DNA from: Mycoplasmoidaceae bacterium
GTDB lineage: Bacteria > Bacillota_I > Bacilli_A > Mycoplasmatales > Mycoplasmoidaceae
NCBI GenBank assembly: GCA_024427105.1
Contig: JAKSVR010000003.1
Span: 1-38,282 of the forward strand
Reading direction: 5' to 3'
Length of the DNA stretch: 38,282 bases
Shown here: positions 8,675 through 19,062 of the stretch, in pieces
Layout of the letters: every line of letters begins with the position of its first letter
Numbering within the stretch: the stretch's first letter is position 1
Position numbers and translations under genes: made by a program
The notes under the pieces: generated by a model
Seen by the model: only the letters and a program-made list of their open reading frames with translations
Told to the model about the DNA's origin: nothing
Database searches by the model: none

Positions 8675-8680
8675 TATAAT
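8675..8680 (+). promoter_or_regulatory. -10 box of the def promoter, leaderless type
   Basis: TATAAT on the plus strand, 7 nt before the def ATG at 8688, with no Shine-Dalgarno between. Confidence 0.5.
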
Positions 8681-8687
8681 ATCACTA

Positions 8688-9260
8688 ATGTTGAACTTAC
8701 AAGAACTTAAACCTGCTTCTAATTGAATATTAGAAGATAGCAATGAATTTTTATTAAGAAAGTGTAAAAAAGTTACATTTCCATTAAGCAAAGAAGATTC
8801 ATTATATGTTAATCGAATGGTTAACTTCATTGATGCTTGTTACGAAAACAGAGATGAAGAGTTCCACATCAGAGCCGGAATTGCAATAGCTGCTCCACAA
8901 GTTGGATGTGATAAAAGAATAATTTATATTCATTTTCAAAATGGTGAGAAAGAATGTAAATATCTCTTAGCTAATCCTGAAATTGTGGCTACAAGCGTTG
9001 CTTGTTGCTACCTAAAAGCAGGTGAAGGCTGTCTTTCAGTACTAAAAAATCATCGTGGACATATTAAAAGATTTAATAAAGTTCGTGTAAAAGCATTGGA
9101 CATGTTAAATAATAATAAAGAAATTACGATTACTGCTGAAGGATTATTGTCTGTTTGCTTTCAACATGAGATTGATCATTTATCTGGAATTTTGTTTTAC
9201 CATCGAATTGATAAGAAACACAAATATTTAGATAAGGATGAATCTTTAATAGCATATTAA
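8688..9260 (+). CDS. def: Peptide deformylase
   Basis: Removes the formyl group from the N-terminal Met of nascent proteins. 190 aa. All three family motifs are present: GIAIAAPQVG at 64-73 (GxGLAAxQVG), EGCLSV at 113-118 with metal ligand C115, and QHEIDHL at 159-165 with ligands H160 and H164 and catalytic E161. One TGA (Trp in the N-terminus, SNWILED) is read through. The start at 8688 gives the complete N-terminal helix. A likely leaderless transcript continues into the RNase J gene 10 bp downstream. Confidence 0.94.
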
Positions 9261-9270
9261 AGGAGGCCTT

Positions 9271-10965
9271 ATGCCAGACTTAAATAAAAAACCAACAACT
9301 ATCTTTGCCTTAGGTGGAATAGAGGAAATTGGTAAGAATATGTACATTGTCGAATACGATGATGAATTATTTATTATTGATTGCGGTAACAAATTTAGTG
9401 ACGAAAATGAATTACCAGGTGTAACATCAGTAATATGTCCTTTTGATTATTTGGTTGAAAACCAAAATAAAATTAAGGGATTAATTATTACCCACGCTCA
9501 CGAAGATCACATCGGTGGTGTTCCATATTTATTAAAAACTGTTAAAATTCCAGTGGTGTATGGCAGTTTGTTAGTTCAAAATATTTTAAAACGAAAAATG
9601 AAAGAACATCCAGATGCTAAATTGGAAAAGTTCGTCGAATTAAAAGACGATCTAAAAATTGAATCAAAGCATTTTAAAATTGATTTCTTTAGAGTTTGCC
9701 ACTCTATTCCATTATGCTTCGGTGTTTGTTTACAAACACCTAATGGTAATGTTGTAACTTGTGGTGACTTTAGATTTGATTTCTCAAATAAAATGGAACA
9801 AACTGATATTCATAAAATTTGCGAAGTTGCTAAACGTGGTGTGGATTTATTACTTTGTGAAACAACTAACGCTGAAGCTTCAGGCTTTTCAACATCAGAA
9901 AAATATGTATTAGATGAAATCCGCAGGCAAATTTCTAAAGCACCAGGTCGGGTTTTCATTACTACATTTGCATCTAACTTACGTAGAATTCAAAATGTTA
10001 TTGAAATAGCAATTAATTTAAATCGACGAATTTGTATCATAGGTAAAACAATGGATGACAACATCAGAACATCTATTAATACTGGTTTATTAAAAACATT
10101 TAAAACAGACTTTGTTGAGCCATGTGATATTAAAAATACTCCAGATAAAGAACTAGTTATAGTTCTTACTGGATCACAAGGTGAGCCAACTGCTGCTTTA
10201 AGTATGATGACAGCTGGTAAGTATCCACATGTTAATTTAAAACAAACTGATACAATCTTGTTTAGTTCAAATCCAATTCCAGGAAATTTTGCTTCAGTTG
10301 AAGACTTAGTTAATAAGCTATATAAATGTGGTGTCAAGGTTGTTCAAAACTCTCCTTCATGTAAACTACATGCTTCAGGACATGCTACTCAGACTGAACT
10401 TGAATTAATGATTAAACTAGTAGCTCCTAAATATATTGTTCCAATTCATGGTGAATATAAAATGTTATCCGCTATGGAACAAAATGTTGAATTCTTGGGA
10501 ATTGGGCAGGAAAGATATGTTCAATTATCTAATGGACAAAAAGTACATTTGATTGATCATGAACTAAAAGTTACTGATGAATTTGTTGACACAAAAGAAG
10601 TTTATGTTGATGGCAAAAAAATCAATGAAGATAACTCAAAAGTATTAGGTGCAAGAAGAATTCTTGGAACTGATGGTGTTTTCAATGCAACAATTATTAT
10701 TGACCGTAGAGCAAAGAAAATAATTGGATTGCCAGTATTAATTACTCGTGGTTGTTTCTATGCCAATGCAAGTATGGGTTTAATTAAAAAGATTTGTTAT
10801 TCTATTAAAGAAAATATTGAAAAGGAAATGAATCAATCACATCAACCAATCACAAATTTAACAATCCGTAAAATTGCTGAAAATACAATTACATTCTTTA
10901 TCTGAAAAAATAAAAATAAGAGACCGCTTGTTAAAGCTACTGTGTTTGATGAAAAAATAGACTAA
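9271..10965 (+). CDS. rnj: Ribonuclease J
   Basis: Metallo-beta-lactamase/beta-CASP ribonuclease with 5'-exonuclease and endonuclease activity in mRNA decay and rRNA maturation. 564 aa, normal for the family. It begins FALGGIEEIGKNMY. The metal-binding motif is THAHEDHIGG, followed by CGDFRFD and the beta-CASP region. Motif C lies in HASGHATQTE and IVPIHGEYK. A TGA near the end (10903-10905) encodes Trp and adds the last 19 residues. The gene has a strong Shine-Dalgarno (AAAGGAGG) and ends within a terminator hairpin. Whether it is RNase J1 or J2 cannot be told. Confidence 0.94.
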
Positions 10966-10977
10966 TGTCTATTTTTT
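10952..10977. terminator. Bidirectional terminator between RNase J and the MFS-like gene
   Basis: An 11-bp perfect stem, AAAAAATAGAC with loop TAAT and its complement GTCTATTTTTT. A-runs and T-runs on both sides serve both strands. The hairpin includes the rnj TAA and abuts the stop of the convergent gene. Confidence 0.8.
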
Positions 10978-12459
10978 TTATATTTCCATCTCACCAGAAC
11001 CAACAAATTTTCTTTGTAAGTTATCATGTCTAGGTGGGTGTTTCTTTTGAAGAACATATGCACCAACAAATAATAAAACCATTGCAGCACCTACAGCTAA
11101 AGTTATATAGTTAACTAATGTATTGACTTTTTCAAAGTCTGTTCATTCCGAATTCCATCATGTGTTGTGGAAATCATATATTCCACCTTTAAGAATATTA
11201 TTAAATAATGAAGCACCAACAACACCTAAAGCCATCGCTGTGTTAAACAAACCAATAGGTGTAATGATTCTGACCTTTCTATAGTGTTTGTTTAATACAA
11301 TACCAATTAATACTGGATAAATTAATCCGTAGCCAAGACCATTTAATATGTTTGTTCAGAAGAAAACATGAACATTTATTACTCGTTCATTAGCTATTAA
11401 ATAAATAGCCCAAATTAAAAAACCAAGTAATATTAATCCTCATTTACCATTATCTTCATGTTTTGATAACATTAATGCAGCAAAGATTGCTCCTACTAAT
11501 TGGCCAAGAGCGAACACGAATGATAGGTATCCTTCAAAAAATTTAACTTCAGCTATAACTTTATCAGGAATAATTGCATTTGGTGGAACAATATCAGGAC
11601 CAACAGCAATATAAATTAGTTGTGTTACTGAACTTGATCCAGCAGTAACCCATCTAACAAAAATAAAGCAGATACCAGTTAGACAAAGTAAAGCGATAAC
11701 TCAGCCATCTGTACTATCACTAACAACTTCAACTCCTTTATGGTCTCTAAATAAATAACGCTGATCTTCTTTTACAAAAATGGTTATGATGAATGAAATG
11801 ACTATAAACACAATTGCAATTATTCATAAATATTTTAAGTAGTCAAGATAAATTGATATATCTGGTGTGTCTGCTCCCATACCGTGTTCAGGAACCATTC
11901 CACATAATATTGCTTCAATACAAGAAGTAATTGCTTCTGCAATTAATGGTGGTAATGCCAAAATGGAAACGGTTGCAAATATTTTACGTTTGTGTTCTTG
12001 TTCGCTAAACATTAAGTTGAACAATCCAATACCAGATGCACCAACACCTGTTCCGATTGATTGAACAATATTAGCAGCAAAAGATCCTGGTCAAACAAAT
12101 AAAGGTCACAAAGTACATATTTGAATAGCGAGTGAAATATAGATAATATTTTTTCTAGATTTAATTTTGTAACTGATAACATCAGTTAGGGGCCTTCATA
12201 CTAAACCAGCAAAACCATAAACGGTTAATGGAATTCATAACAAAGATCCACCATCTCCATTAGTTTGATGGATATGCATTTGACCTGTATATTCACGGCA
12301 CATGATTGGTGCCATTCAATATAAAATGAATAAAACAAAAAGTAAAATTTTATTTTTACTACCTAACTTTAATTTAAAAATTAAAAAGGATGTACCACCA
12401 ATAACAAGTGTTAGTAAAACAGCATCCAATATAATAGCTAAAGTTTGCAGATGTATCAT
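10978..12459 (-). CDS. MFS-like multi-pass membrane transporter
   Basis: Integral membrane protein of 493 aa after reading many TGA codons as Trp, with 12-13 hydrophobic segments spread over its full length, as expected of a major-facilitator carrier. A hydrophilic loop with KEDQRYLFRDH divides the two halves. The middle glycine-rich helix GTGVGASGIGLF and the late NGLGYGLIYP and TPIGLFNTAMALG helices resemble MFS packing helices. I recall similar proteins in Mycoplasma (MG294 type), but I cannot name the substrate. The gene is divergent from the DASS transporter. A TATAAT lies 6 nt before the ATG and there is no Shine-Dalgarno. Confidence 0.7.
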
Positions 12460-12539
12460 ACATAAATTATAAAAATAAATTTTTCATCATTACCTAATAA
12501 TATTGAAAATAATATTTACACTAAATATATAATTAAGAA
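12460..12539. promoter_or_regulatory. Divergent promoter region between two transporter genes
   Basis: The minus strand has TATAAT at 12471-12466, 6 nt before the MFS ATG. The plus strand has TATAAT at 12528-12533, 6 nt before the DASS ATG. Between them is a tandem 9-mer, AATAATATT at 12496-12504 and 12508-12516, spaced 12 bp start to start. Neither gene has a Shine-Dalgarno. Confidence 0.45.
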
Positions 12540-14006
12540 ATGAATACTCAAACAAAACAAAAAAAGAGTTTGAAGGACAATAAAGTCCTTTATTGATGTA
12601 TAGTCGGAATATGCATAGCAATGTGCTTTTTTGGTAGATTTATTCCAATACCAGGAATGAACCCACAAGCTACTGGTTTAGTCTTCATTTTTGTTGGAAT
12701 AATTGTCTTATGAATGTGTTGTGGTCTTATATGACCAAGTCTATTATGTATAGTAGCATTAGGTTTTTTAGGTTATGATGGAGGTTTTGCTTTTGTCTTA
12801 AAATCTTCGTTTGGTGATCAAACATGAGTTTTCTTACTATTTACTTTTGTTTTAATGTTTGCCTTAACCGAAACTCCTGTTTTCAAACGTATAGCTTTAT
12901 CATTTGTAAATAATAGACTTGCAAGAACTAATGGACACTTATTTGTTTTCTTATTTATGTTGGGTGTATTACTAATTGGTTGTTTTACATCTCCAACCGT
13001 TTTATTTGCATTAATTTATCCTATATTGAAAGAAATCTTCTTTTTAGCTAAGATTAAAAAAGGCGAAAAAATTGGTAAATTCATGATATTAGCATTATGC
13101 TTTACCATATCAATAAGTAGTGGAATGACACCAATTGCGCATGTATTTTGCGTGCAAGCAATGTCAGTTGCTGGTGTTCCATTATCAATGTTAAAATATA
13201 CAGCCTTTGCTTTCCCTCTAGGACTAGTTATTTTCTCATTAATGATAGGAACATTCCTATTAATCCTTAAAAAACAGGATGTTAAATGTTTAACTAATGT
13301 TAATGTTGCGTCAATAAAAAGATCTTTGCCTAAAATGAATACACAAGAAATCTTGTCAATTGCAATTTTCTGTGTAGTTATTGTTTTATGGGTTTTACCA
13401 AGTGTATTGAAATCAGCTGCACCTGATTTTTATAAATTTATGAATACAACATTAGGTATTGCTATTCCACCGTTAATTGGTTGTGTTATCTTGGCTATCA
13501 TTGAATTCCAAAACAAAAAAGTTTTAGATGTTGTTACAGCCCTTAAGAGCAATGTTCCTTGATCAAGCTTGTTAGTTTGTGCAGCAGCATTAGCTATGGG
13601 TGCCGCATTTAATCCAACAGGATTAAGTGAAATTCTTGAAAATGCATTTAAGGAAGGATTCGGTAATGTTCCTGCTCTTGCATTATTAGTTATCTTAGTC
13701 ATTTGAACTTTAATTGAAACTAACTTCTCATCAAATCTTGTTACTGCCACAGTCGTAGCAACAATAGCAATGCACCTACAGGAAGTGCTTGCAGTTGGTT
13801 TAAATTACAATGCTGTAATTGGCATTATAGGTTTCTTATCTGGTTTGGCATATGCAACACCACCAGGACACCCTAATGTGGCATTAACAGTTGATAGTGA
13901 ATATGCAAATATAAAACAAACTTTTGGGTATGGAATGATGACAGCAGGATATACTGCTGTTGCTGCATTATTGGTCGGTTACCCAATTGCAATGTGTGTA
14001 ATGTAG
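12540..14006 (+). CDS. DASS/SLC13-family anion (C4-dicarboxylate-type) transporter
   Basis: Integral membrane carrier of 488 aa with about a dozen hydrophobic segments, containing numerous TGA-encoded Trp. Family signs are the two repeat motifs: GCFTSPTVLFALIYPI in the first half, and ETNFSSNLVTATVVATIA with a following ATPPGHPNV in the second. The latter corresponds to the Ser-Asn-Thr substrate/sodium-binding motif, here SSN. DASS members import succinate, fumarate, malate, citrate or sulfate. The downstream fumC, and malic enzyme elsewhere in the window, favour a C4-dicarboxylate. An operon with the chorismate mutase gene 13 bp downstream is likely. The start is chosen because it is the first ATG and has a TATAAT 6 nt upstream. 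Confidence 0.75.
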
Positions 14007-14019
14007 AAGGAGATTATTT

Positions 14020-14292
14020 ATGACTAAATTAGAACAAGCAAGAAAACAAATTAATAGAGTTGATAAACAAATAGTAAGACTATTTGAGCAGAGAATGATG
14101 GCTGTAGAAGAAATAGCAAAATATAAAATGGCTAATCATCTTCCAATATTAGATAGTTCGCGCGAGAAAGAATTGTTAATGCAAAACTTATCTCTATTTT
14201 CAAGCAAGAAATATGCTAAATATTATAAGGATGTTTTTGCTGGTTTCTTGAAAGCTAGCAAAAGTATGCAAAAAAAATTGGTAAAAAAATAA
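14020..14292 (+). CDS. aroQ: Chorismate mutase, AroQ class
   Basis: Rearranges chorismate to prephenate. A 90-aa all-helical protein, the size of a stand-alone AroQ domain. Aligned to the E. coli PheA mutase domain, every active-site residue is kept at the right spacing: R8 (R11), R25 (R28), K36 (K39), D45 (D48), R48 (R51), E49 (E52) and Q84 (Q88). The start has AGAAGGAGA as Shine-Dalgarno, 13 bp after the transporter stop, so it is co-transcribed with that transporter. No other shikimate or aromatic amino acid gene is visible in the window, which makes its role puzzling. Confidence 0.9.
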   Translation: MTKLEQARKQINRVDKQIVRLFEQRMMAVEEIAKYKMANHLPILDSSREKELLMQNLSLFSSKKYAKYYKDVFAGFLKASKSMQKKLVKK

Positions 14293-14393
14293 TTTAATAT
14301 TTAATTTTTTATTTGCCAACATTAAACCTTTGATTTACAAAGTATATTTTTTATGTTAGGTTCAATATAGCAATTAGTTATAATAAAAACACT
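14293..14393 (+). promoter_or_regulatory. Intergenic region with fumC promoter
   Basis: TATAAT at 14379-14384 lies 9 nt before the fumC ATG, with no Shine-Dalgarno (leaderless type). Upstream is a weak hairpin CTTTG-ATTTA-CAAAG (14328-14342) followed by TATATTTTTT, which may terminate the chorismate mutase transcript. Confidence 0.4.
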
Positions 14394-15764
14394 ATGAAAA
14401 TGAAAATGATGAAGGATACGCTAGGCACCATAGCTGTTCCTGCAAACGTATTTTGAGGTGCTCAAACACAAAGAAGTAAAGAAAACTTTACTATTTCTGA
14501 TGAAAAAATGCCTAAGCATTTAATTAAGTCTATTGCTTACATAAAAAAAGCTTGTGCAATTGCTAATGCTAAAGCTGGTAAATTGGATCAACGACGCAAA
14601 AATGCTATCGTTAAAGTTTGTGATGAAATCTTAAAAGGGGAATTATCTGACAACTTCCCATTATCAATTTGACAAACTGGAAGTGGCACACAAACTAATA
14701 TGAATGTCAATGAAGTAGTTGCCTACCGTGCTAACTATGAAGTATGTCAAGAAAAATTCATTCACCCAAATGACCATGTTAATATGTCACAATCAAGTAA
14801 TGATGTATTTCCAACTGCAATGCATGTTCTTGTTGCAATGCAAACTAAAAACAAATTACTTCCTCGATTAGAAATCCTAATCAAGGAATTAAAGAAATTA
14901 GTTAAAGCTAATTGAAACATTATTAAGGTTGGTCGTACTCACTTACAAGATGCTACACCTGTTAGACTAGGACAAGAAATATCTGCTTGGGTTGCAATGT
15001 TAGAAAACTCAAAAAATATGATTAAGGATGCAAGTAAATACATAAATCAATTATGTATTGGTGGTACTGCTGTTGGTACAGGACTTAACACACCAAAGAA
15101 CTTCGACAAGATGGTTTGTGCTGAATTGTCAAAGATGCTTGATATTAAATTTAGCCCACTACCAAACAAATTCCAAGGTTTAAGTTCTAAAGATAGTATT
15201 AGTCACTATCATGCAGCACTTAAAACATTAGCTGAAAGCTTAATTAAGATTGCTAACGATGTTAGATTCCTAGCATCTGGACCAAATTGTGGTATTGGAG
15301 AAATTATTATTCCATCAAATGAACCAGGAAGTTCAATCATGCCAGGTAAAGTAAACCCAACTCAATGTGAAGCAATGATGATGCTTTGCATCAGAGTTAT
15401 TGGTAATGATACATGTGTTACATTAGGAAATGCAATGGGAAACTACCAACTTAACACATTCATGCCTATGATGATCTATTCCATTAACCAATCAATTAAA
15501 TTATTGGCTGATGGTATGGATTCATTTACTAGAAAATGTGTAATTGGTATAAAACCAAACTTAAAGAAAATTGAATACAACTTATATCGTGACTTAATGT
15601 TAGTAACTGCATTAAATGTTAAGATTGGTTATGAAAAAGCTGCTGACATTTCTAAATTAGCACAAAAAGAATCAATCACATTAAAAGAAGCTGCTAAAAA
15701 ACTTGGTTATCTATCTGAAGAAGAATTTAATAAAATTGTTGTCCCAAGTAAGATGGTTGGATAA
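14394..15764 (+). CDS. fumC: Class II fumarase FumC
   Basis: Interconverts fumarate and L-malate in the cytosol; oxygen-stable, no Fe-S cluster. 456 aa, standard length, after reading TGA codons as Trp; at least one Trp (SAWVAML) is TGG. All fumarase-type motifs are present: [73 protein letters not shown], and the catalytic loop [19 protein letters not shown] and TGSGT distinguish it from aspartase. It is monocistronic and ends in a strong terminator. It supplies the fumarate-to-malate step between the aspartase-like enzyme and malic enzyme encoded 3-8 kb away. Confidence 0.95.
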
Positions 15765-15789
15765 AAAAAGAGGTTGTACCTCTTTTTTT
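15763..15789. terminator. Bidirectional terminator between fumC and lipoprotein 1
   Basis: A 12-bp perfect stem, AAAAAAAGAGGT with loop TGT and its complement. It starts in the fumC TAA and ends in the stop of the convergent lipoprotein gene. T-runs serve both strands. Confidence 0.8.
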
Positions 15790-16918
15790 AATCCTCTGAA
15801 ATTGAGAATCCAATTTTGATGTCTTTGTCTATTCCATAGTAGGATATATGATTGAAAAGCTCAATATAAAATTCACCAGTGTCATTAAATATAATTTTGA
15901 AATTATTAGATCCTTCGTTATAAAGTATCCCATAATGATCTCCCTCTTGACATCAAGAATCTAATTCAAATGTTATTGACTCACCAATAATATGTTTACT
16001 TGCCTTGTCACCTATTAATTCAACTTCAAGGTATTCATCATTTAAAGATCCTTCGGTTTTAAAATCTTGGTCTTCAACTAGTTCTTCCTCAGTATCTTCA
16101 TCCATTCCGTTATATATATTGTTAGGGAGTCTACTTTGTTCCATTAAATTGCAATTTATTGTTACTGTTCATTCCTCTGATAGAATCTCTTCAACAGAAG
16201 GCAAGTTAATATATAATTTCATTTCTTTTGTAAATCAATTCCAATTAGTTGACCCACTTTTAGCAAAATTTCAAGCATTACTAATAGGATTTTCAGGATC
16301 TAAATCTGAATCAAAAGGAACCGTTTCAATTGGAATAATAAATTTACAAATTTGAATGGATTCTGGCATAATATAGTATTCTTCAGTACAATGGATTGTG
16401 ACCTCGAATGTTGTATTGTCTTCAACATCATCTCTTAGAATAGGACTGGCCCATGCATTGAATCAAGATATAGTATTTAGAATTTGTATTCTAATCGGGA
16501 AAAGATATTGAAAATCATCTGTGTTGATTGAGATTTTGATATCATCAGTAACATATTCTGAATAAATAGCTAAGGTTCAATAGTAATATCCAAAAGTGTT
16601 AAGTGAACTGTTTGATAATGCATAATCACCAGTAGTTAAAACATCATCACCAACCTTAATTCTAATAGATGGTTTATCCTGTTGTGAGCATCAATATCTG
16701 TCTGTGGCTACAATTGTGGTTAGTAAAGTGTGTCCTTCAGGAATCTTTGAAACTCCTAATGTAAATTGATCAGCACAGTCATCATCTAAGGAAATGTAAC
16801 ATTGTTTTTTAACTGGGTCTTCCTCATGATTTTGCCCACAACTTGTAACTATTGGTGACATTACACCTGCTATGAGTCCTAAACCTAAGAATGAACTTAA
16901 TAATTTCATTTTTTTCAT
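15788..16918 (-). CDS. Predicted lipoprotein of unknown function (third gene of the cassette)
   Basis: Surface lipoprotein of 376 aa. The signal peptide is MKKMKLLSSFLGLGLIAG with lipobox VTSC and Cys27, followed by a polar linker (GQNHEEDPVKK). The mature part is acidic, rich in beta-prone and aromatic residues, with many TGA-encoded Trp (EEWTVTI, GSTNWNWF). I recognise no domain. It has a Shine-Dalgarno (AGGAG), lies 17 bp after the second lipoprotein gene and ends in the terminator shared with fumC. It does not clearly resemble its two upstream neighbours. Confidence 0.75.
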
Positions 16919-16935
16919 ATTAATTAGCTCCTATT

Positions 16936-17802
16936 CTACCATTCCATTTCAGATAAATAATAACTTGATCAACCACCATAAAATTGACCAGCTAAAATTA
17001 CTAAATAGTCAATCACATCTAGTGTAAGTAAATTTCTAGCATTAAAGGTTGTACCTCTACTTGAATTAAAAACTAATCCAACATCAATGTCGTCGTTAAA
17101 TGTTTGAAGTTGAAAATCAAAATTTAATGTTTCAGATCAAAGTGGATCAGTTAACATTCTCAAAAGGTTAGGTGTTCAAAAAGCACCTTTATCTTCAACA
17201 ATATCAGGTATTAATGTATGAAAGAATGTTTTTATATAATCTTGTCCAATATAGAATGGACATTTATCAAAATGACCATTAAAATTGGTTTTTGCAGCAA
17301 AGACAATAACAGGGTCTATATCAAACTCTCTCAATAATGGTATTTCAATAGCTATCTCAACATCAAATTTAACTTCAATATCAAATGTCATTGTATACAA
17401 TGATGGATTAATAGATAGATCTGACATTTTTCCTCTCATCATTGTAACATCAGAATAAACCATTGAAATTGGAGAATATATAGGTAATATTAAATACAAT
17501 TCATATGGTAAGTCAAATATTATTTTATCAAGAATTGTTAATCAATAACGATAGTCATCGTAAATTATTTGCTTGTTATTATAAATTGCTCAAGCGTATT
17601 CTCTTGTAGCTAAATTTTCATCAGCATCGGGCAAATCGGCTTTGGCAAGTTTAATAAAACCTTCAGTTTCTGGATCCAAATCATAATTGGCTTTTAATCA
17701 ACCTGATGAATTATCTTTAGCACATGAAGTAATTAAAGGTGTAACAATTGCTAATATACTAGTGGCACTAATTACTGGTAATATTTTTTTAAATAATTTC
17801 AT
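16936..17802 (-). CDS. Predicted lipoprotein of unknown function, paralogue of its upstream neighbour
   Basis: Lipoprotein of 288 aa. The signal peptide is MKLFKKILPVISATSILAIV with lipobox ITSC (Cys at residue 27), then AKDNSSGW. The mature part shares an order of short motifs with the next protein upstream: IIYDDYR near the N-terminus, YSPIS, MRGKMSDLSIN, and a C-terminal GGWSSYY. The two are therefore diverged paralogues. The C-terminus ends in Trp then TAG. It has a Shine-Dalgarno (AGGAAG) and a 12-bp gap to the upstream gene. No known domain recognised. Confidence 0.75.
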
Positions 17803-17814
17803 ATTCTTCCTCCA

Positions 17815-18954
17815 CTATCATGTAACAATATCTGGGTAATTTTGATTGTAGTAATAATATGTTGATCATCCAAGAGTTGCTTCAAGCGCAAATACAACAG
17901 CTTGCGGAACTCTCAAACGACCAGTCTCACCAAATAACAATCTTCATATTGCATAATCAATAGTGAATAACTCTTTACTACCACCGAAGATTTGAATACT
18001 AAGTCCTTTAGCAGCTAATTCAACTGAAAAATCGGCAACAATCTTAGCATATCAACCACTTTCTTCATCAGTTAAATATTCCTTGTCTTGTATATCTGGA
18101 ACCAAACAGAACCCGTAATAAGAACTATGGTCGAATTGTGGGTCGCCGCTAATAATATTAAACATTTGAATTTTACTTCTTGTAACAGCATCTGCTCAAA
18201 CAACGATTGGGATTTTATGTAAATCAGCATCAAGAGTTAATTTAATATTCAAGTCAAAAACAGGCGGAATACCAAATAATTTTTGAAATATCATAGTAAA
18301 AATTCTTGGCCATTTTTCAAAACTAATGTTGAAACCAAAATCAATATCCATTGTTTGCTTATATGATACTAATGGTGCTCTCCAATTATCACCTTCTGCC
18401 ATTCTTTCATCATCAATATTAAAGTCAGCTAATTTTCCCCTTAGCGTACGAATGTTAACACCTTCGATAGGACTATAGTAGAAAAATAATTCAAAGAGGA
18501 TTAATGTAATAACAGTTATCTGATGTTCAAAATCTTCTGGTATAAGTCCTTCTTCTCTTAATAGGGTAGCTATCAGCATGCTTATACTAGGTCCAAGAAC
18601 AGTTGCTCACATAACCTGAACATATTGAGGAACCATAGTGAAAATTTGATCTAATTGATTTAAATTAGAACGGAAATCATCGTAGATGATATCAGGATGC
18701 TGTTTAATCGCTCTAATATATTGTTTAGTTGCTTTTTGATATGTTTTTTCTCATTGAAACATTCCTTCTTCAAATACTGCAATCTGATTAGGATAGTATT
18801 CAAAATCTTTAGTATCATATTGAACGGTGCCATCAATTCAATCATCATTGCTTTTTTGTTTTTTGAAAAAAGCACATGATGTAGCTGATGAAGCAAAGCC
18901 AGACACTGTTGCAACAGTGCCGACAATTGGTACTATTTTCTTTAATAGTCTCAT
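17815..18954 (-). CDS. Predicted lipoprotein of unknown function, first gene of the cassette
   Basis: Lipoprotein of 379 aa. The signal peptide is MRLLKKIVPIVGTVATVSGF with lipobox ATSC, then AFFKKQKSNDD. Motifs shared with the next gene are IIYDDFR, YSPIEG, LRGKLADFNID and a C-terminal GWSTYYYY. The start at 18954 follows AGAAAGAA and gives the shortest normal signal peptide. An in-frame ATG at 18981, 12 nt after a TATAAT, is the alternative and would add MTPLQKETI. It heads a three-gene lipoprotein operon isolated by terminators on both sides. Function unknown; cell-surface exposure is inferred. Confidence 0.75.
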
Positions 18955-18993
18955 TATTGTTTCTTTCTGCAAGGGGGTCATCCTTACACCGTC

Positions 18994-18999
18994 ATTATA
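18994..18999 (-). promoter_or_regulatory. -10 box of the lipoprotein cassette
   Basis: TATAAT on the minus strand, 39 nt before the chosen ATG at 18954 and 12 nt before the alternative ATG at 18981. Confidence 0.45.
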
Positions 19000-19021
19000 T
19001 ATATATTTATTTAACGCATAA

Positions 19022-19056
19022 AACAAAAAAAGAGAAACTATTTCTCTTTTTTTGTT
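19022..19056. terminator. Strong terminator after malic enzyme
   Basis: A 16-bp perfect stem at 19022-19056 with loop CTA: left arm AACAAAAAAAGAGAAA, right arm its complement. It ends the aspA-permease-malic enzyme operon and insulates the lipoprotein cassette. Confidence 0.85.
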
Positions 19057-19062
19057 AAATAA

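Noticed and set aside
9990..10337. Minus-strand open frame of 115 codons inside RNase J
   Set aside because: Shadow of the beta-CASP region of RNase J; no start signals.
13430..13750. Minus-strand open frame inside the DASS transporter
   Set aside because: The plus-strand membrane protein is continuous with TGA as Trp and keeps the family motifs.
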